Source: Monosporascus cannonballus
Taxonomy: Eukaryota > Ascomycota > Sordariomycetes > Xylariales
Assembly: GCA_004154925.1 (NCBI GenBank)
Contig: QJNS01000200.1
Location: 1 to 64,000, forward strand
Direction of reading: 5' to 3'
DNA length: 64,000 nt
Positions 22,961-34,699 of this stretch are shown here, one piece after another (positions within the stretch are counted from its first letter, which is position 1; every line of letters begins with the position of its first letter). The position numbers were made by a program, and so were the translations under genes. The notes below the pieces were generated by a model that was not told the DNA's origin, searched no databases, and was given only the letters and a program-made list of their open reading frames with translations.

Positions 22961-25358
22961 ATGGACTGGAAACGCACGAGGAAGGATGAGACGGCTTTAG
23001 CTGGCAACTTCATCAGCTCGGAGGGAGAAAATATCCACGAGGGCTTCGGCGGCTCGTCACGGTTCGACCGGCAAGTAGCCAGATTTGTGCCATCGCCATC
23101 TTATTCGTGAGTCTCAGCAGGTTGATGCGTTATCCGACCCAGCGAAAGTGGATAGACTCACTAAGGGAAGTTAGAAACCTTGAGCAGGCCTTGGTGTCAT
23201 ACATTCCCGAGATCCTCAGCATCCAGTTCACTCCCACTGGTGGTGCGCTTCCTGAAAAGGTCCGCCAGATGGAAAATCTGTCTCTGAGAATCAGCAGGAT
23301 GGAAAAGGCCCACAAAGATATCAAGCAGGGGCTCTGGCACAAGATGTGGTACGGTATCGGTCGCAACAAAGAGAGCCTCGATGCCTGGATCGACGTGGTG
23401 CCTGACGATTATGGGCTTGCACTCGTGAAAGCGGGTCTTGCGGCCGTCTTCAAGGTTTGATTAACCACATGAGAGAGCTGGACTCCTCCAAGACTAACAT
23501 CTGCCAGTTGGCCGAAAACTCAGTGGCCAAACGAGAGCAAATCTACGAAACGTTCATGAAGTTGCAAAAAGCCCTTACCCAGGCACACCCAAAGAAAGGA
23601 AGTTTTCGAGGCTATCCTGGAGTCAGCGCCTGCGCAGATAGTCTCTACCAGACTGTTGTGGATTCCATCGAGAACATGTTTCAAGCGTTGACGCCGAAGG
23701 AGAAATCCGGCCGTAAGTCGTAGCCAAGTCCGACTTAGTCCATCGTTTTCCGGCAGCCTTTTCATTTTGCTGACCGTTCGTTTATGCAGGGATGCGCAGG
23801 CTAATGGCAAAGGTCAAGGGCGGCGATGAAGAGGTGGTAAAGGCTCCCAGTTCCGAAGAGATACTTCAAAATCTGGAAGAGCAGACCAAAGCATTCAAGC
23901 AGGCGGTGGACGACGCACGAGATCAAGCCATCGAAGCCACCGCAGCAACGGTACCTGCAGTGCTCGCGGGCGTGGAGAGTGCGAAAAAGAGCTCTGAGAC
24001 CAGCAAGAATAATACAGAGCACTTGAGAGCAGACATCAACAGGTACGGCAGGGGCTTCGAGGTTGCGTATAAGAAGATAATTTCCAAAATTGCGAAGGAC
24101 ACTGAGCTGACTAAGAGAAATATGGTCGAGATCCAAAACGAGAAGCGGCGCAGAGAAGAGGATCAACTCTTCAACAGGAACATGCTTATGGAAATACTTT
24201 CCCAGTCTCGGGGTGAGCTGCGCAATCCGTCACGGAACCATAACATCGCTTGATTCACTAACAGGACATATGATAGAGATGTCGATTGCCCGGAAACAGC
24301 GGGTCTCAAATGCCCCCAAACGTACTACGGCCGTGGTGGGACTTGACCACTTCTGTTATATCCTAACTTTGAACATGTCCGAACTCGCGGCTGGCGAAGC
24401 CCCTGACCTAGAGTACATGTTCCATCATCCAAACAGAGACCTGGAATTGGCACTGTCCGAGACTGGAGGAGTCACCGTCGCCGCACAAGGGCAGGTTCAG
24501 TCGCTCCTGGAGCATGATCGATTCCTGCAATGGCTGAAGGACCACCACCCTGGCCTCATCCTGGTTGACGCCGACGTCCCTGGAGCTGCTCTCGAGAGCC
24601 TCTCGGCGATATCACGGTTCTGCGCGACTCTGGTCACAAGCATCATGGGTGTCAATCGCGATGCTATTGTAACGCACTTCTTTTGCGGACTCCATACATC
24701 GCCCGATGACCCTTGGTATGGACCGGTCGGCTTAGTTCGCTCAATCATCATGCAGCTCATCACAAAGCTGATGGAAATAGACGAGGGAATGGAGAGCTGG
24801 GACTTGGACTTCATCGACGACAGGGATTACCTGAAGAGTCTCGAGAATCATGAGGTCGAGAGTCTCTGCGCAGCACTACATTCGATGGTGTCTCAATTCC
24901 AGCCTGACACGAACGTCTACTGCATCATCGACTCCATCGCGTGCTTTGACTCGAGCAGAATGCTGGAGGATTTACGAGTCGTCATGGAGTGCCTAGGCGA
25001 GATAATCGATCGCCGGAATCTCCGACCTATTTTCAAGGTCCTCCTGACGAATCCAGGCACGAGTACACTGGACATCAAGAACATGCCAGTACTCAGGAAT
25101 GATCCGTCTAGGCTGGTCAGCCTTTCTCAACATAACATGGTGCCGATGGAGATATCCCGTCAGGTAGTTGATGGCCATCTTCTGTGGGCCCCTCCGCCTT
25201 TCCGACGCCCTTCTCCCTTTGGGAACCGCTCAGGCACCGCGGACCGATTACCTTTCCGAAACCCCTCGCCTGCGTTATCCTTTATGAAGCGGCGTGAAGC
25301 GACGTCTGTTGTAAGAGAAGTTGACTATTACGAAGAAGAATATGATGGACGAGGCTAG
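22961..25358 (+). CDS. STAND/NACHT-like protein without visible Walker A, five exons
   Basis: Exons 22961-23106, 23166-23454, 23508-23712, 23790-24212 and 24265-25358 give 718 aa. Introns are 59, 53, 77, 52 nt, with GTGAGT, GTTTGA, GTAAGT and GTGAGC donors. An alpha-helical N-terminal domain (about 50-215; SYIPEILSIQFTPTGGALPE, GLWHKMWYGIGRN, YPGVSACADSLY) resembles the DUF7708-type domain found at the N-terminus of fungal NLR-like proteins. A coiled-coil linker follows (about 215-355). The C-terminal half has HFFCGLHTSPDDPWYGPVGL and a Walker-B-like strand NVYCIIDSIACFD, but at the expected P-loop place it reads PGLILVDADVPGAALESLSA, with no GxxxxGK[ST]. The tail is Pro/Arg-rich. By family resemblance it may act in signalling or self/non-self recognition; this is inference. 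It is the last gene before the AT-rich block. Confidence 0.75.
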
Positions 25359-25844
25359 TGAAGGGTCCGATGTTGAGAGTTGAGAGGATTTTGTGATGCA
25401 AATTTAATTCACTCGACCGTCAGCTTCTTGAAGCTTTTTAATGCTCTCGTTTTAACGAGATGATCTTGCGAACGGAATAGACCAGTGTTATTATGTCGAA
25501 TATCCTATTTCCCTTAAAACTGATTACCGTATTTAGGTTTTGGTACCTTAATTAAAAAGGTTTTAATAATATTTACCGTGATATTACTGCTACTTAATAC
25601 GTTTTTATATTAATCCCTTTAAATTATTTGTTTATTTATATTTATAATAGATTCTTTTGTACATCGAATGTATAAAAACCTAATAATTACAATAATAATG
25701 ATAACGTAGTATTGCTAGTTATCGTTACTGTTCAATATATATATGCTATAATCTTTTTAATTTATTTATATTTTTCTTAATTTTTATTATATTTTACAGT
25801 TTTTATAATGGTGTCAAATGTTTTGGGATGAGAGGGAGAGGAAC
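25359..25844. other. transition into AT-rich, RIP-mutated DNA
   Basis: GC content falls sharply near 25400-25450. The 25806-25844 stretch (GGTGTCAAATGTTTTGGG, then a G/A-rich GATGAGAGGGAGAGG) resembles the polypurine tract and end of a Copia interior placed just before a 3' LTR (compare 31405-31445), suggesting an older Copia copy truncated on its left. No gene. Confidence 0.5.
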
Positions 25845-26009
25845 TGTCAGCTAGCTGGAAGGTGCGAAGCGCTCCCCATATACGGAAAGGTCCCACACTG
25901 ATCGGCTCATGTATGTTCCGTGGCTAAACTACTTAAAGTTGTACGTGTATGATAGTACGTACAACTTACCGGAATATAACAATACTACAGATATCCCCTA
26001 TATTTAAAA
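25845..26009 (+). repeat. Copia 5' LTR
   Basis: 165 bp; aligned over its whole length with the copy at 31446-31610. Differences are almost all C/T and G/A. Contains the inverted repeat GTTGTACGT...ACGTACAAC. Confidence 0.85.
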
Positions 26010-26449
26010 ATTAAAAGTCTTATTCGCTTAATTCGTATATATATTTATTAATTAGTTATTATTAAGACAATATAGGCTATATATTAGTATTAATTATTTA
26101 TATGTTTTAATAATAATAATAGCGACCGTATAATTAAAATCCTTAATTATTTATAAAGAATTTAAGGACTAAAATCGTTTTAAAAGCGAATTCCAGTTTA
26201 AAATATGCGCGCTTAATATTTAGGATTTTATTAATCCGGATTAATTATTTTCGTAGCTTGTAAAATTAATAAAACTCGATATAATTTTTTATCTTAAAAA
26301 ACTAATTTGCCATATAACGCGATTTAATACTTTATTATTATTTTTATCGTCCGAAGAAATTACCGAAAAAATTAATCTTATAAGATATTTAATAAGTACT
26401 GAATTAGGGTAGGGAGAATTGATCTTGATCAGTGCGGATAACGTTTGTA

Positions 26450-26665
26450 TGTCACGGTACGGAATGGGATTGTCGAAAATAAAGAACTTAATCCGATTAT
26501 ATTGATGGTATTGAACCTCGATAACTGAAAAATGACAAAAGATATGCTAAGTGGTGATGATCGCTGATAATGCCTGGGGGTTGAACCCATGGCGAAAAAG
26601 AACTTCTTAATATACATGCGAAACTCGGGCTTTCTGATCAGCCGAGCCTGATCATGGATGTAACA
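26450..26665 (-). repeat. un-RIPed LTR fragment of another retrotransposon
   Basis: Read on the minus strand this island starts TGTTACATCCATGATCAGGC, has a TATA-like ATGTATATTAAGAAG and ends CCGTGACA, followed by a short leader (to about 26409) before AT-rich DNA resumes. Base composition is normal, unlike its surroundings. No target duplication was found, so it is probably a truncated 5' end and not a clean solo LTR. Confidence 0.55.
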
Positions 26666-26699
26666 CCCCGCTCCACTTCAGTACCCTTAAAATAACGAC

Positions 26700-29600
26700 C
26701 GAAAGCAAATAAACCTATAATTAGGATTTTGCGGCATATACTTTTAAAAATCGAAAATACAATATTTTTCGCAAAAACGTTAACGACCTAAAAAATAAAT
26801 TCTGGAATTAATATTTTCAGCAATTAAAAAAACCATTTTTTTTCCAGAAAACATTTATAGAAATAATACGTTAAGTTGGCCGAATTAAATAAGATATACG
26901 ATAATAAGCTTTTAATTAATACTTAACGAAAATATTACGAAATATTAAAGCAAATTTCGAAATTTGATAAAGAATTAAACGACTAAATTGTAAATTAATA
27001 AAAAATTATAACATTAAAATAATAATATAATATTCTAGAAACGAAAACGATAATTATATAGGTTAATAACTTATATATAATATTAGCTCTTATAATTAAA
27101 ATATAAACTATTATCTTTTAAATAATAAAAAAGGCCGAAATCGATAACGGTACGATTAATTTTTAAAATGTAGCAGTTAACTTTTTGGATTATTAGACTA
27201 TGGCCTATCTTATATTTATATTACGAAATATTAAGGTAACGTTTCCGACGTTCTAAGAGGCCCTTAAGGATATCCTTAATTAAAATAATGCTGATTAGAA
27301 AGATATTAAGTTTATTAATTTTTAACTATAAAAAAACCCCGAGGTATAAGACAAAACGAAATAATCGTAAAAGTTTTTATATGGACCGAGATATTAATAA
27401 ACGAAAGTAATAGGAATCGAATACGTAAAATATTCGTTATAAAGCCTGTTTAAACGTTTATCATATATTATCCTGATGTTATTATGCATTCTTTAGTAAA
27501 ATCTTAACGGGGTTTCGTTTTAACGATAAGATAAAGGCATACGTCCAAAGTCGAATTACCGCCGATTAATTTTTTAAAAAAAGATTAACCCTTTATCGAA
27601 AACTATAAAAAGTATTTATATAAATAAATATATTTTTAAAAAATATATAATACGTTTTGGCGTACTTTTTAATTATTAATTAATACAACGCCATAAACGT
27701 TTGGTTTTATCTCTTAAATAATTTATTTATTTTAAATTTTATTAATAGGTCTTTAAATTTTAAACTAACCGTACAAAATGACGAAATATATGCAAATAAT
27801 AATTTCGTTCCGATTAAAAAGTACAGAAAGGTCGATATGGTATTTCGAAGCTTTAGCGGTACGAAAACATTATATTTATACCACGTAATATAGTGCAAAG
27901 GTTTTATATATAACCTGGTATTTTTTCGGCAGCTTCGAAAAAAAAGTCAGTTATTAGATTATCGAAAAATTAATACTTTTATTCGAAATAAATATAATTA
28001 AATAATTATTACGTTAATAAATGAATTTAATTAATTCGTTATCGAAAATATTAGCATAATAATTACTAATATAATCCTGGCAACTTATAAACGAAACGTT
28101 ATTTCGTAAATAGCAAAATTATTACGAATCGGTAACGGCATTATATAGCACTTAAAACTAGGATATTTAGGACCCGAAATAATTACATAATTGCAGTCCT
28201 ATACGAAAAAAACTCCGCTTAAAGGGTCTTATAATAATCGAATGCTAAATATATGGCCAGGCGAAAGCCAAAAGGCAAATACGCCGTACGCCTAAGAAAA
28301 AAGCTTTCCGATTAGGACCAAAAATTATTATCGATTTTACAGATTTCGAAAAAAACCTTAAAAAATATAAATACATTATATTTATAACAGATCGATATTT
28401 AGGTTTTATATAATATCTTTATTTTACAAACCGAAAGCAAAATATATTAATCATAATATTCAAATATTTTTTTTTAAATATTTTAAAAAATTAGAATAAG
28501 GTAGTTTTACAAGTATTTAAATACGATAATAAAATTTTAAAAAATTATCAACTTAAAAATATATTTAAATTACTTTTTTTCCAGATTAAATTTAAACTTT
28601 TAATATTATATAACCAGGATTAAAAAGGAAATACGAAACGTTTAAAAATATAATTAAAGAAAAAATAATTACGATACGAAATAACGTTAAGTTATTTTCG
28701 TTCCTAATCGAATATATCTTTAAAATAACAATATACTTATATAACCGTACTTCTAAATACGCATTTCTTAACAAAACCTATACGAAATTTACTATATTTA
28801 CCTGGCATACAAAAACAGCGTAATAATATTTAATCGAAAATTTTAATAAGCCTATTTACGAACATATAATTATATAACTTGTATTATAATAGTTACCGCT
28901 ATAAAGAAAATACAATAAAAACTTTAAAAACTAAATCCTAAAATATAAATAAATTATTTTATCGGTTACCGATTTACAAATATATACCAAATTTAGGATC
29001 TAATAATTAATGAAGTTATTATTATTCGAAATATATAATTTAACGAAAAAGCTATTTTTTAAGTAATATAAAAAACCTAAAAATTAATCTTCTATACGTA
29101 ATAAAAAACGAATTACAAAAATTATTTTAATAAATAAAAATACTTAATTAAATTAATAATTATTTTTTATATTTATTAAAGAAAAAGAAAAACCTAAACA
29201 AAATAAGTTAATTACAGGTGAAATAAAAGAAATAATTTTAAAAAGATATTAACGTAAAAAACGTACAAAATCGAGAAATATTAGGCTTATTTATAAAATA
29301 TTAATTATCCTTATACAACCGTTATATTTAAACTATTTTCATTTTCAAAACCATTACCGCTACTAACGTTTGTCTTAATAACTATCACGATCATTACGCC
29401 GACGGAAAAAATAAAAGTAACCTTAAGCTCCTGCCATATTATTTAACCTAAAATGGCGGTAAAAGACGGAACCATTTTACGAGTTATAAATATAAGCTTT
29501 TCGTATATTTCGTATCGAACTAATATTATCCGAAACGAATACAAAGTATAAAAAACCATATTTAATATAAAATATTTAACTTTGTTTATAAATACGGACG

Positions 29601-31430
29601 ATAACCGGCCGATAAATTACGGAAATTTAAGAAAAATAATTATCCAAAATACGCATAATTTTAATCGAAGAAATGTTAATATTAAAACGTACAAAAAAAT
29701 ACTTAAGTCGCAAAACCAAGTATATAGGCATAATTTACCGCTATTATCGCAAGGCCATAAAAAATTAAATATATATTTATTATGGAAAATATTTCGTAAA
29801 ATCGAAAAGATTTATTTTTAAAGTTATAAAAAGATATAATGTTGGAAAATTATTAATTAGTTTTTTATTAAAAGAAAACAGACTTTAAAATATATATAAA
29901 TATATGTTTATAAATTATATAAATACGCCTCGTTATAAAAATATAAGGCCCATTTTATTGTACGAAAGGATTAAAAACTAAAGGATATTTATAACAATAT
30001 ATACATATTTATATTCGATAAAAATATTTCGAATTTTAATTATTATCGCGGTTAAATTTAACTAAAAATTTAAATAATATAACGCTACAAACGTTTTCGT
30101 TAATATAACGTTATTTTACGAAATATATATAAAGATACCTTTAAAATATCTATAACGTAAAAAAGGTACTTTTAATTAAGAAGGCATTACATGAACTAAA
30201 GATATTACCTTTACTTTAGCAAAAACAAATTAATAATATATTTAAAAATTTTGGATTAAACCATATTCTTTACGAACGTTATTATTTTATTCGTTAAAAA
30301 TATTCTCATTTTTTCGTAAACGATATTATTATTACATATAATAAAAAAATTGAAATCTTATTAATTAATTAATTTAATAGATCCGGGAACGATATACCCT
30401 TATAGAAAAGAAGAATTTACACTAATTTTTCGGAATCGAAATAATTAAAAATAAACTTAATAAAAAATCCAATTATCCGAATCCGACTTAATATATAAAT
30501 TAATTAATTTAATTCCTAAAAAAGTTTAAATAACTGCTTAAAAACGTTTATAACAAACGTCGAATTTTTACCGAATTCTAATTTAGCTTATCCAAGCTTA
30601 ATTAGCAAATACTAGAAAAAAAAGCAGTTTTATCTTATATATTATAATTAATACGCGAACAAATATATTTTTTGCAGTATTTCGATTTGTTCGATTTAAT
30701 CTAAATCTTACTAACGTATATTATAAAGTTATTAATTAAGTTATATTATATTTGTTTCATATTGAAATATTAACGTTAAAATTCGAAAATAAAAATTCGA
30801 TAAATACTTAAAACGATATTTTTTTTACAAATAACACGGTCGATCGAAAAAGTTCTTAAGTTTACGTTATAAAATTATTCGGTAAATTAATAAGATAACG
30901 AGCAAATAAGCAAAATATAATAATTGTTTTTATAATTAAAACAAAATAATTGTTTTTGGCGTAAATTACAAAAAGAATTTTTATTTTTCTTTCGATTAAT
31001 TAAAAAGCTAAAAGTTAATATGGATACAAAATCGTTAAATATATAATACGATAATTAATAGATTATACGGTTCCTTAAAGCCGATATTCCCTTTTTAAAT
31101 ATAAAATTGTAATACGTAAATATATATAATTATTAGCTACGAAAAATAATAAACAAGGATTTAATTAAAATAAATTATATACTTATAAGCGATATATTAC
31201 CTAATACACTAATTAAAGCCTTATTACGAAAAGCTTTTAGATATTTAAAAAAATAATTAAGATTAATAAATATTATAAAAATTTTAAATTAGCGGAAAAA
31301 AGCTTTAAAAATTATTTTAGATAAAGAATTAATTAATCAAAACGATTTAATTACTGAATAAAAGGTAAAAAAAGTAATTATAGCTTTAAAAAATGATAAA
31401 ATATAACCATTAACGCCGTAAATGCTTTAA
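26700..31430 (+). pseudogene. degenerate Copia gag-pol
   Basis: Frame-broken by many TAA/TAG codons. Recognisable pieces include the integrase zinc region at about 28145-28270 (HLKLGYLGPE; then C, YGQAKAKRQIRRTPKK) and the integrase core at about 28310-28480 (IIIDFTDFEKNLKKYKYIIF then ITDRY). The RT lies at about 29930-30370 (KARFVVRG; KALHELKILPLL; FFVNDIIITYNK, the mutated FFYVDDII motif). The RNase H tail is at about 31090-31260 (ISDILPNTLIKALLRKAF, the mutated MIADGLTKALPR motif). The gag part before about 28 kb is too mutated to resolve. It cannot encode a functional product. Confidence 0.8.
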
Positions 31431-31445
31431 GGCGTTAAGAGGGTA

Positions 31446-31610
31446 TATCAGCTAGCTAAGAGATGCGGAGCGCTTCTCATATATGGAAAGGTCCCATACT
31501 GATCGGCTTATATATGTTGTATGGTTAAACTACTTAAAGTTGTACGCGTGCGATAGCACGTACAACTTAACGAAATGCAACAACATAACTGATGTCCCCT
31601 ATATCTGACA
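31446..31610 (+). repeat. Copia 3' LTR
   Basis: 165 bp, partner of the 25845-26009 LTR. Preceded by a polypurine tract (AAGAGGG). Ends TATCTGACA. Confidence 0.85.
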
Positions 31611-31690
31611 ATTCCAAACCCCAATTGGGGTTTGGGCACCTAAATCCACCTTATAAGAGCGCATGCAACAAGCCTCTAGCTACGTTACAA
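31611..31690. other. unmutated 80-bp island with a 22-bp palindrome
   Basis: Normal base composition immediately after the Copia 3' LTR. Contains CCAAACCCCAATTGGGGTTTGG, a perfect palindrome, and a TATA-like CCTTATAAGAG. Ends CTACGTTACAA at the start of AT-rich DNA. It may be an LTR fragment or original host sequence. Confidence 0.55.
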
Positions 31691-32886
31691 AAATTCTTTT
31701 TATATTTTTTTTAGGTTATCGAAAAATTTAGCTATTAATACTTTTGGTCTTTAATTTAATTTAAATGCTAGCTGAACGAACGTATTACCGTAACTGGATA
31801 TTAATCCTTTTTGTTATAATTATTAGATTTGTATTTTGGCTTTCGTTTTTTCCCTTATTATTTCGAAAACTTTCGTTAATACGTATTAAAACTGTTTGTA
31901 ATCGTTATATATTTGTATTATTTCCGGGGTTCCTTTTTCGATTAGCAAATTGACATATTTTCTTATAACTGATTTAAATTAAATAATTACGTTTTTAGTA
32001 TATCGTCCAATTACGAATTTAATTCGTAGAATGAACGTAATTAGTTAAATAAGAAAGTACACGAAAAATTTTCGATATTAAATTAAAAATAATTATAATT
32101 TATCCGAAGTTTTGTCGAAGAATTTTAATTTAAGAGATTTTAGAACTTTTTCTAGTTTTTTAATAAAATTCAGCTAAATAATTTTATTCGTTAGAAAACG
32201 TTTTCCAGTTTCGAGAGCTTTTTTTTCTTAAGTTTTTTATAGACAGCTTAATAGGACGTCGTAAGATTATTATTGTCTTTTTTAAGCTGAAAGATACGTT
32301 CGTTTATAGTATCCAGGCGTCGAAAAAACTTTTTGCAAAAAACAGCGAAATTAGTCCTTTTTTTTTCGGATTTCATTTCGATATCCGAGTTATCAAGAAC
32401 CTGATAAATGGGCTGTTCGGGCTGCTTGCTAATAAATATAGTGTCGGCGATATTGCTCAAAGTCTAACGGTATTACTATACAAAAGTTTGTAACGTATAA
32501 CGGCTAAATAATTTAATTAATTATTAAACTTTAATTATACGGGTTTATATTAGCAGGAATATCGTGGGATTTTAAGTAATAAGTATAGTAATATGTTACG
32601 TTTCGTAATACTAAAGATGCAAAAATTATATTACAAACGATTGGTATTAATAAGTATTATAAGCTAATATTATTTACATTATTGAACTAATGCGTATATA
32701 TATTTTCTCTGTTTTTGGCTTAATTATTAGTAATTACATAGCCGGTAGTAATTACGATTATTTAAGATTACCTTTAATTACTGATAATCACTGGTTTAGC
32801 AATGATTATTCGTTGGGTATCTGAGGGGTGGCCCGTATTATCCTTATCTAACCGTTTTCGAAGCCGAAACTTGTCGAGTCGTAACA
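31690..32886 (-). mobile_element. 5' fragment of a Gypsy-type element (element A)
   Basis: Minus-strand LTR (32886-32496) followed by a gag start (32460 downwards, MSNIADTIFISKQPEQPIYQ). The same gag start is found on the plus strand after the B LTR (34707 onward, LSNIADVIFTSKQPEKPIYQ), so A and B are related elements in opposite orientation. The fragment ends near 31690; the rest of the element and its 3' LTR are missing. Confidence 0.7.
32496..32886 (-). repeat. LTR of element A
   Basis: On the minus strand it begins TGTTACGACTCGACAAGTTT and ends AGCCGTTATA. Its last 150 bp align with the B LTRs, but its first half is different and of nearly normal composition. Confidence 0.65.
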
Positions 32887-34262
32887 AAAATATATAAAAA
32901 TAGATACCTAAAAAATCGTTACAATTACAGAATAACAAACGCCAATTATAATTAAAGAAGTATATATATTTCTTAAATTTTTTAATTATTAAAGGAAATT
33001 GATCTCAAACTTTCGCAAATTTACTAGCTCTCTAGCTAAGTTTACTAAAATAAAGAATTTAAATAAATGTTATAAATAAAGAAAACTTTTTAAAAATTTA
33101 TAGATATGATTATTAACGAACTTATATTTATTATATATTATTTAAAAGGTCTTGTCAAACTAAAAATCAACGTTATGGATTACGGGTTAAATTCGGTAAT
33201 CGAGTAAGAGGATAGGTAAAGCAAATTATATTTTATAGTATGTTTTCGTATAAATTATATGGACTCGAACTGAAACACGTTATTCTAAGTAAGAAATTTA
33301 GGGCTATTAGTGCGGCTTTTCGAGAATTTAAATATTTTCTTAAAAAAGATTTGGATTGAATTAAGATTTATACGAATTATGAAAATTTTATCAGTTTTAC
33401 TATAATTAAAAAACTTCCAAAATAACAATTATAATAGGTAAAGAAAATAGCGAATTCCGATTTTGTTATTATCTATAAAAAAGACTTAAATATAATAATA
33501 TAAAAACATTAAGTGACAAGTTAAATTTCGAAAAAGAATTCATCAAAATTAGGTATATTATTTTCGACATTAATCTAGATGAATAGCTATATTTATGCTA
33601 AATTAGAATAATACGAATTATATTATACGACGTATATTAACAAATTACAAAATATAATGATAATTAATCAAAATTTAAAAAAACTAATTAGGATATAAAT
33701 CTGTAAAAATAATAAATAAACTTAATTGATAATATATATAAATATTGATTATAAAATATTTAAGGATTTATAAATCTTAAAAAGATTTTTAATATATTTT
33801 TAAGCTTTCTAAAACAAGAAGTATAAAACGTACGATAATAATATATTTTTTAAAATAAATTTAAAGCATTATAACATAAACCTTATAAAGGGTTATAATC
33901 TTTATTAATTTCAAAAGAATTATTATCTTTAATTAATATAAATTTTATTATTAAATTTTTCTTATTCGAAAATATAATAATAAAAATATATTTTAATAGC
34001 ACTTTTATAATCGTTCATATATTTTCGAAATTCTCTGGTTGTTTATCCTATAAAAAAATATTACTGCTGAATAAATAATATTTTTTAATAGATACGCATG
34101 ATTATATTAAATTATATTTAATTAAAAAACTATATTTATTTTCAAATTTTAAACAGCTTTTAAAAAACAAATGTATATAAGTTGTAGATAAATATATTAA
34201 ATATATATTTTATAATATTGTATTAATTACGAAAACAATTAAATTATAAAATTAGTTTTCGT
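32887..34262 (+). pseudogene. pol fragment of Gypsy element H (left part)
   Basis: AT-rich and stop-ridden. Aligns with the RNase H region of element B (38040-38900): the stretch near 33150-33500 carries the mutated RNase H block that in B reads LMAIVVAFREFKYFL-like before mutation. H is interrupted at 34262 by element B and continues after 48361. Its 5' end is lost at element A. Confidence 0.6.
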
Positions 34263-34673
34263 TGTTATGATCTAACGGTCTTGGCTTCCTTGCGGACGGT
34301 CGGGCCCACGAAAAAAACAAAACCCGATCGCTGTCAAGATATTACGTAACTATCTTAAAGGTTTTAAGGTACCAAGTACCTTAAGCCCCTTAAGCCGGCA
34401 AAAAAGCTCAAAAGGCTTAACGAGCTTAAGAATTTAAGCCGTTTAAGTACTTTAAGCTAGAACAAAGATATATACGTTTATTATTTCCATAATTTAAATA
34501 ACTTTAATTTATAATATTTAATAATATTAATCGCTAATAATATAACTTTTATATTCTTAATATTAAAAAATATAATTAAATTATTTTATTATTATAAAAT
34601 CTTATAATATTTGTATTCACATAAATTTGTACGATTAAGATTTAATAATTGGTTAAATTATTAAGCCATTATA
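34263..34673 (+). repeat. B 5' LTR
   Basis: Begins TGTTATGATCTAACGGTC. The U3 part keeps near-normal composition, while the R/U5 part is AT-rich. Contains a dense cluster of CTTAA/TTAAG words and the hairpin TTAAGGTAC-CAA-GTACCTTAA (34364-34384). Confidence 0.85.
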
Positions 34674-34699
34674 CGTTACAAACTTTTATTTAATAATAC

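Larger units (their letters stand above)
25845..31610 (+). mobile_element. RIP-degenerate Ty1/Copia retrotransposon
   Basis: Two 165-bp direct repeats beginning TGTCAG (TATCAG in the second) and ending CTGACA (TTAAAA in the first) bound a 5.4-kb interior in plus orientation. The interior encodes, through many stops, a gag_pre-integrase/integrase region, a Copia reverse transcriptase and a C-terminal RNase H. Domain order integrase before RT is the Copia order. No matching 5-bp target duplication is seen outside the LTRs (GGAAC left, ATTCC right), so the ends may have been recombined. It is interrupted near the 5' side by a minus-strand LTR piece (26450-26665). Confidence 0.85.

Noticed and set aside
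22627..23013. 128-codon minus-strand frame with a Phe-rich stretch
   Set aside because: The hydrophobic run comes from translating the complement of the purine tract upstream of the STAND-like gene, so it is not a membrane protein.
26560..26590. tRNA T-arm-like word GGGGGTTGAACCC
   Set aside because: No acceptor stem, anticodon arm or full cloverleaf. It lies within an LTR fragment.
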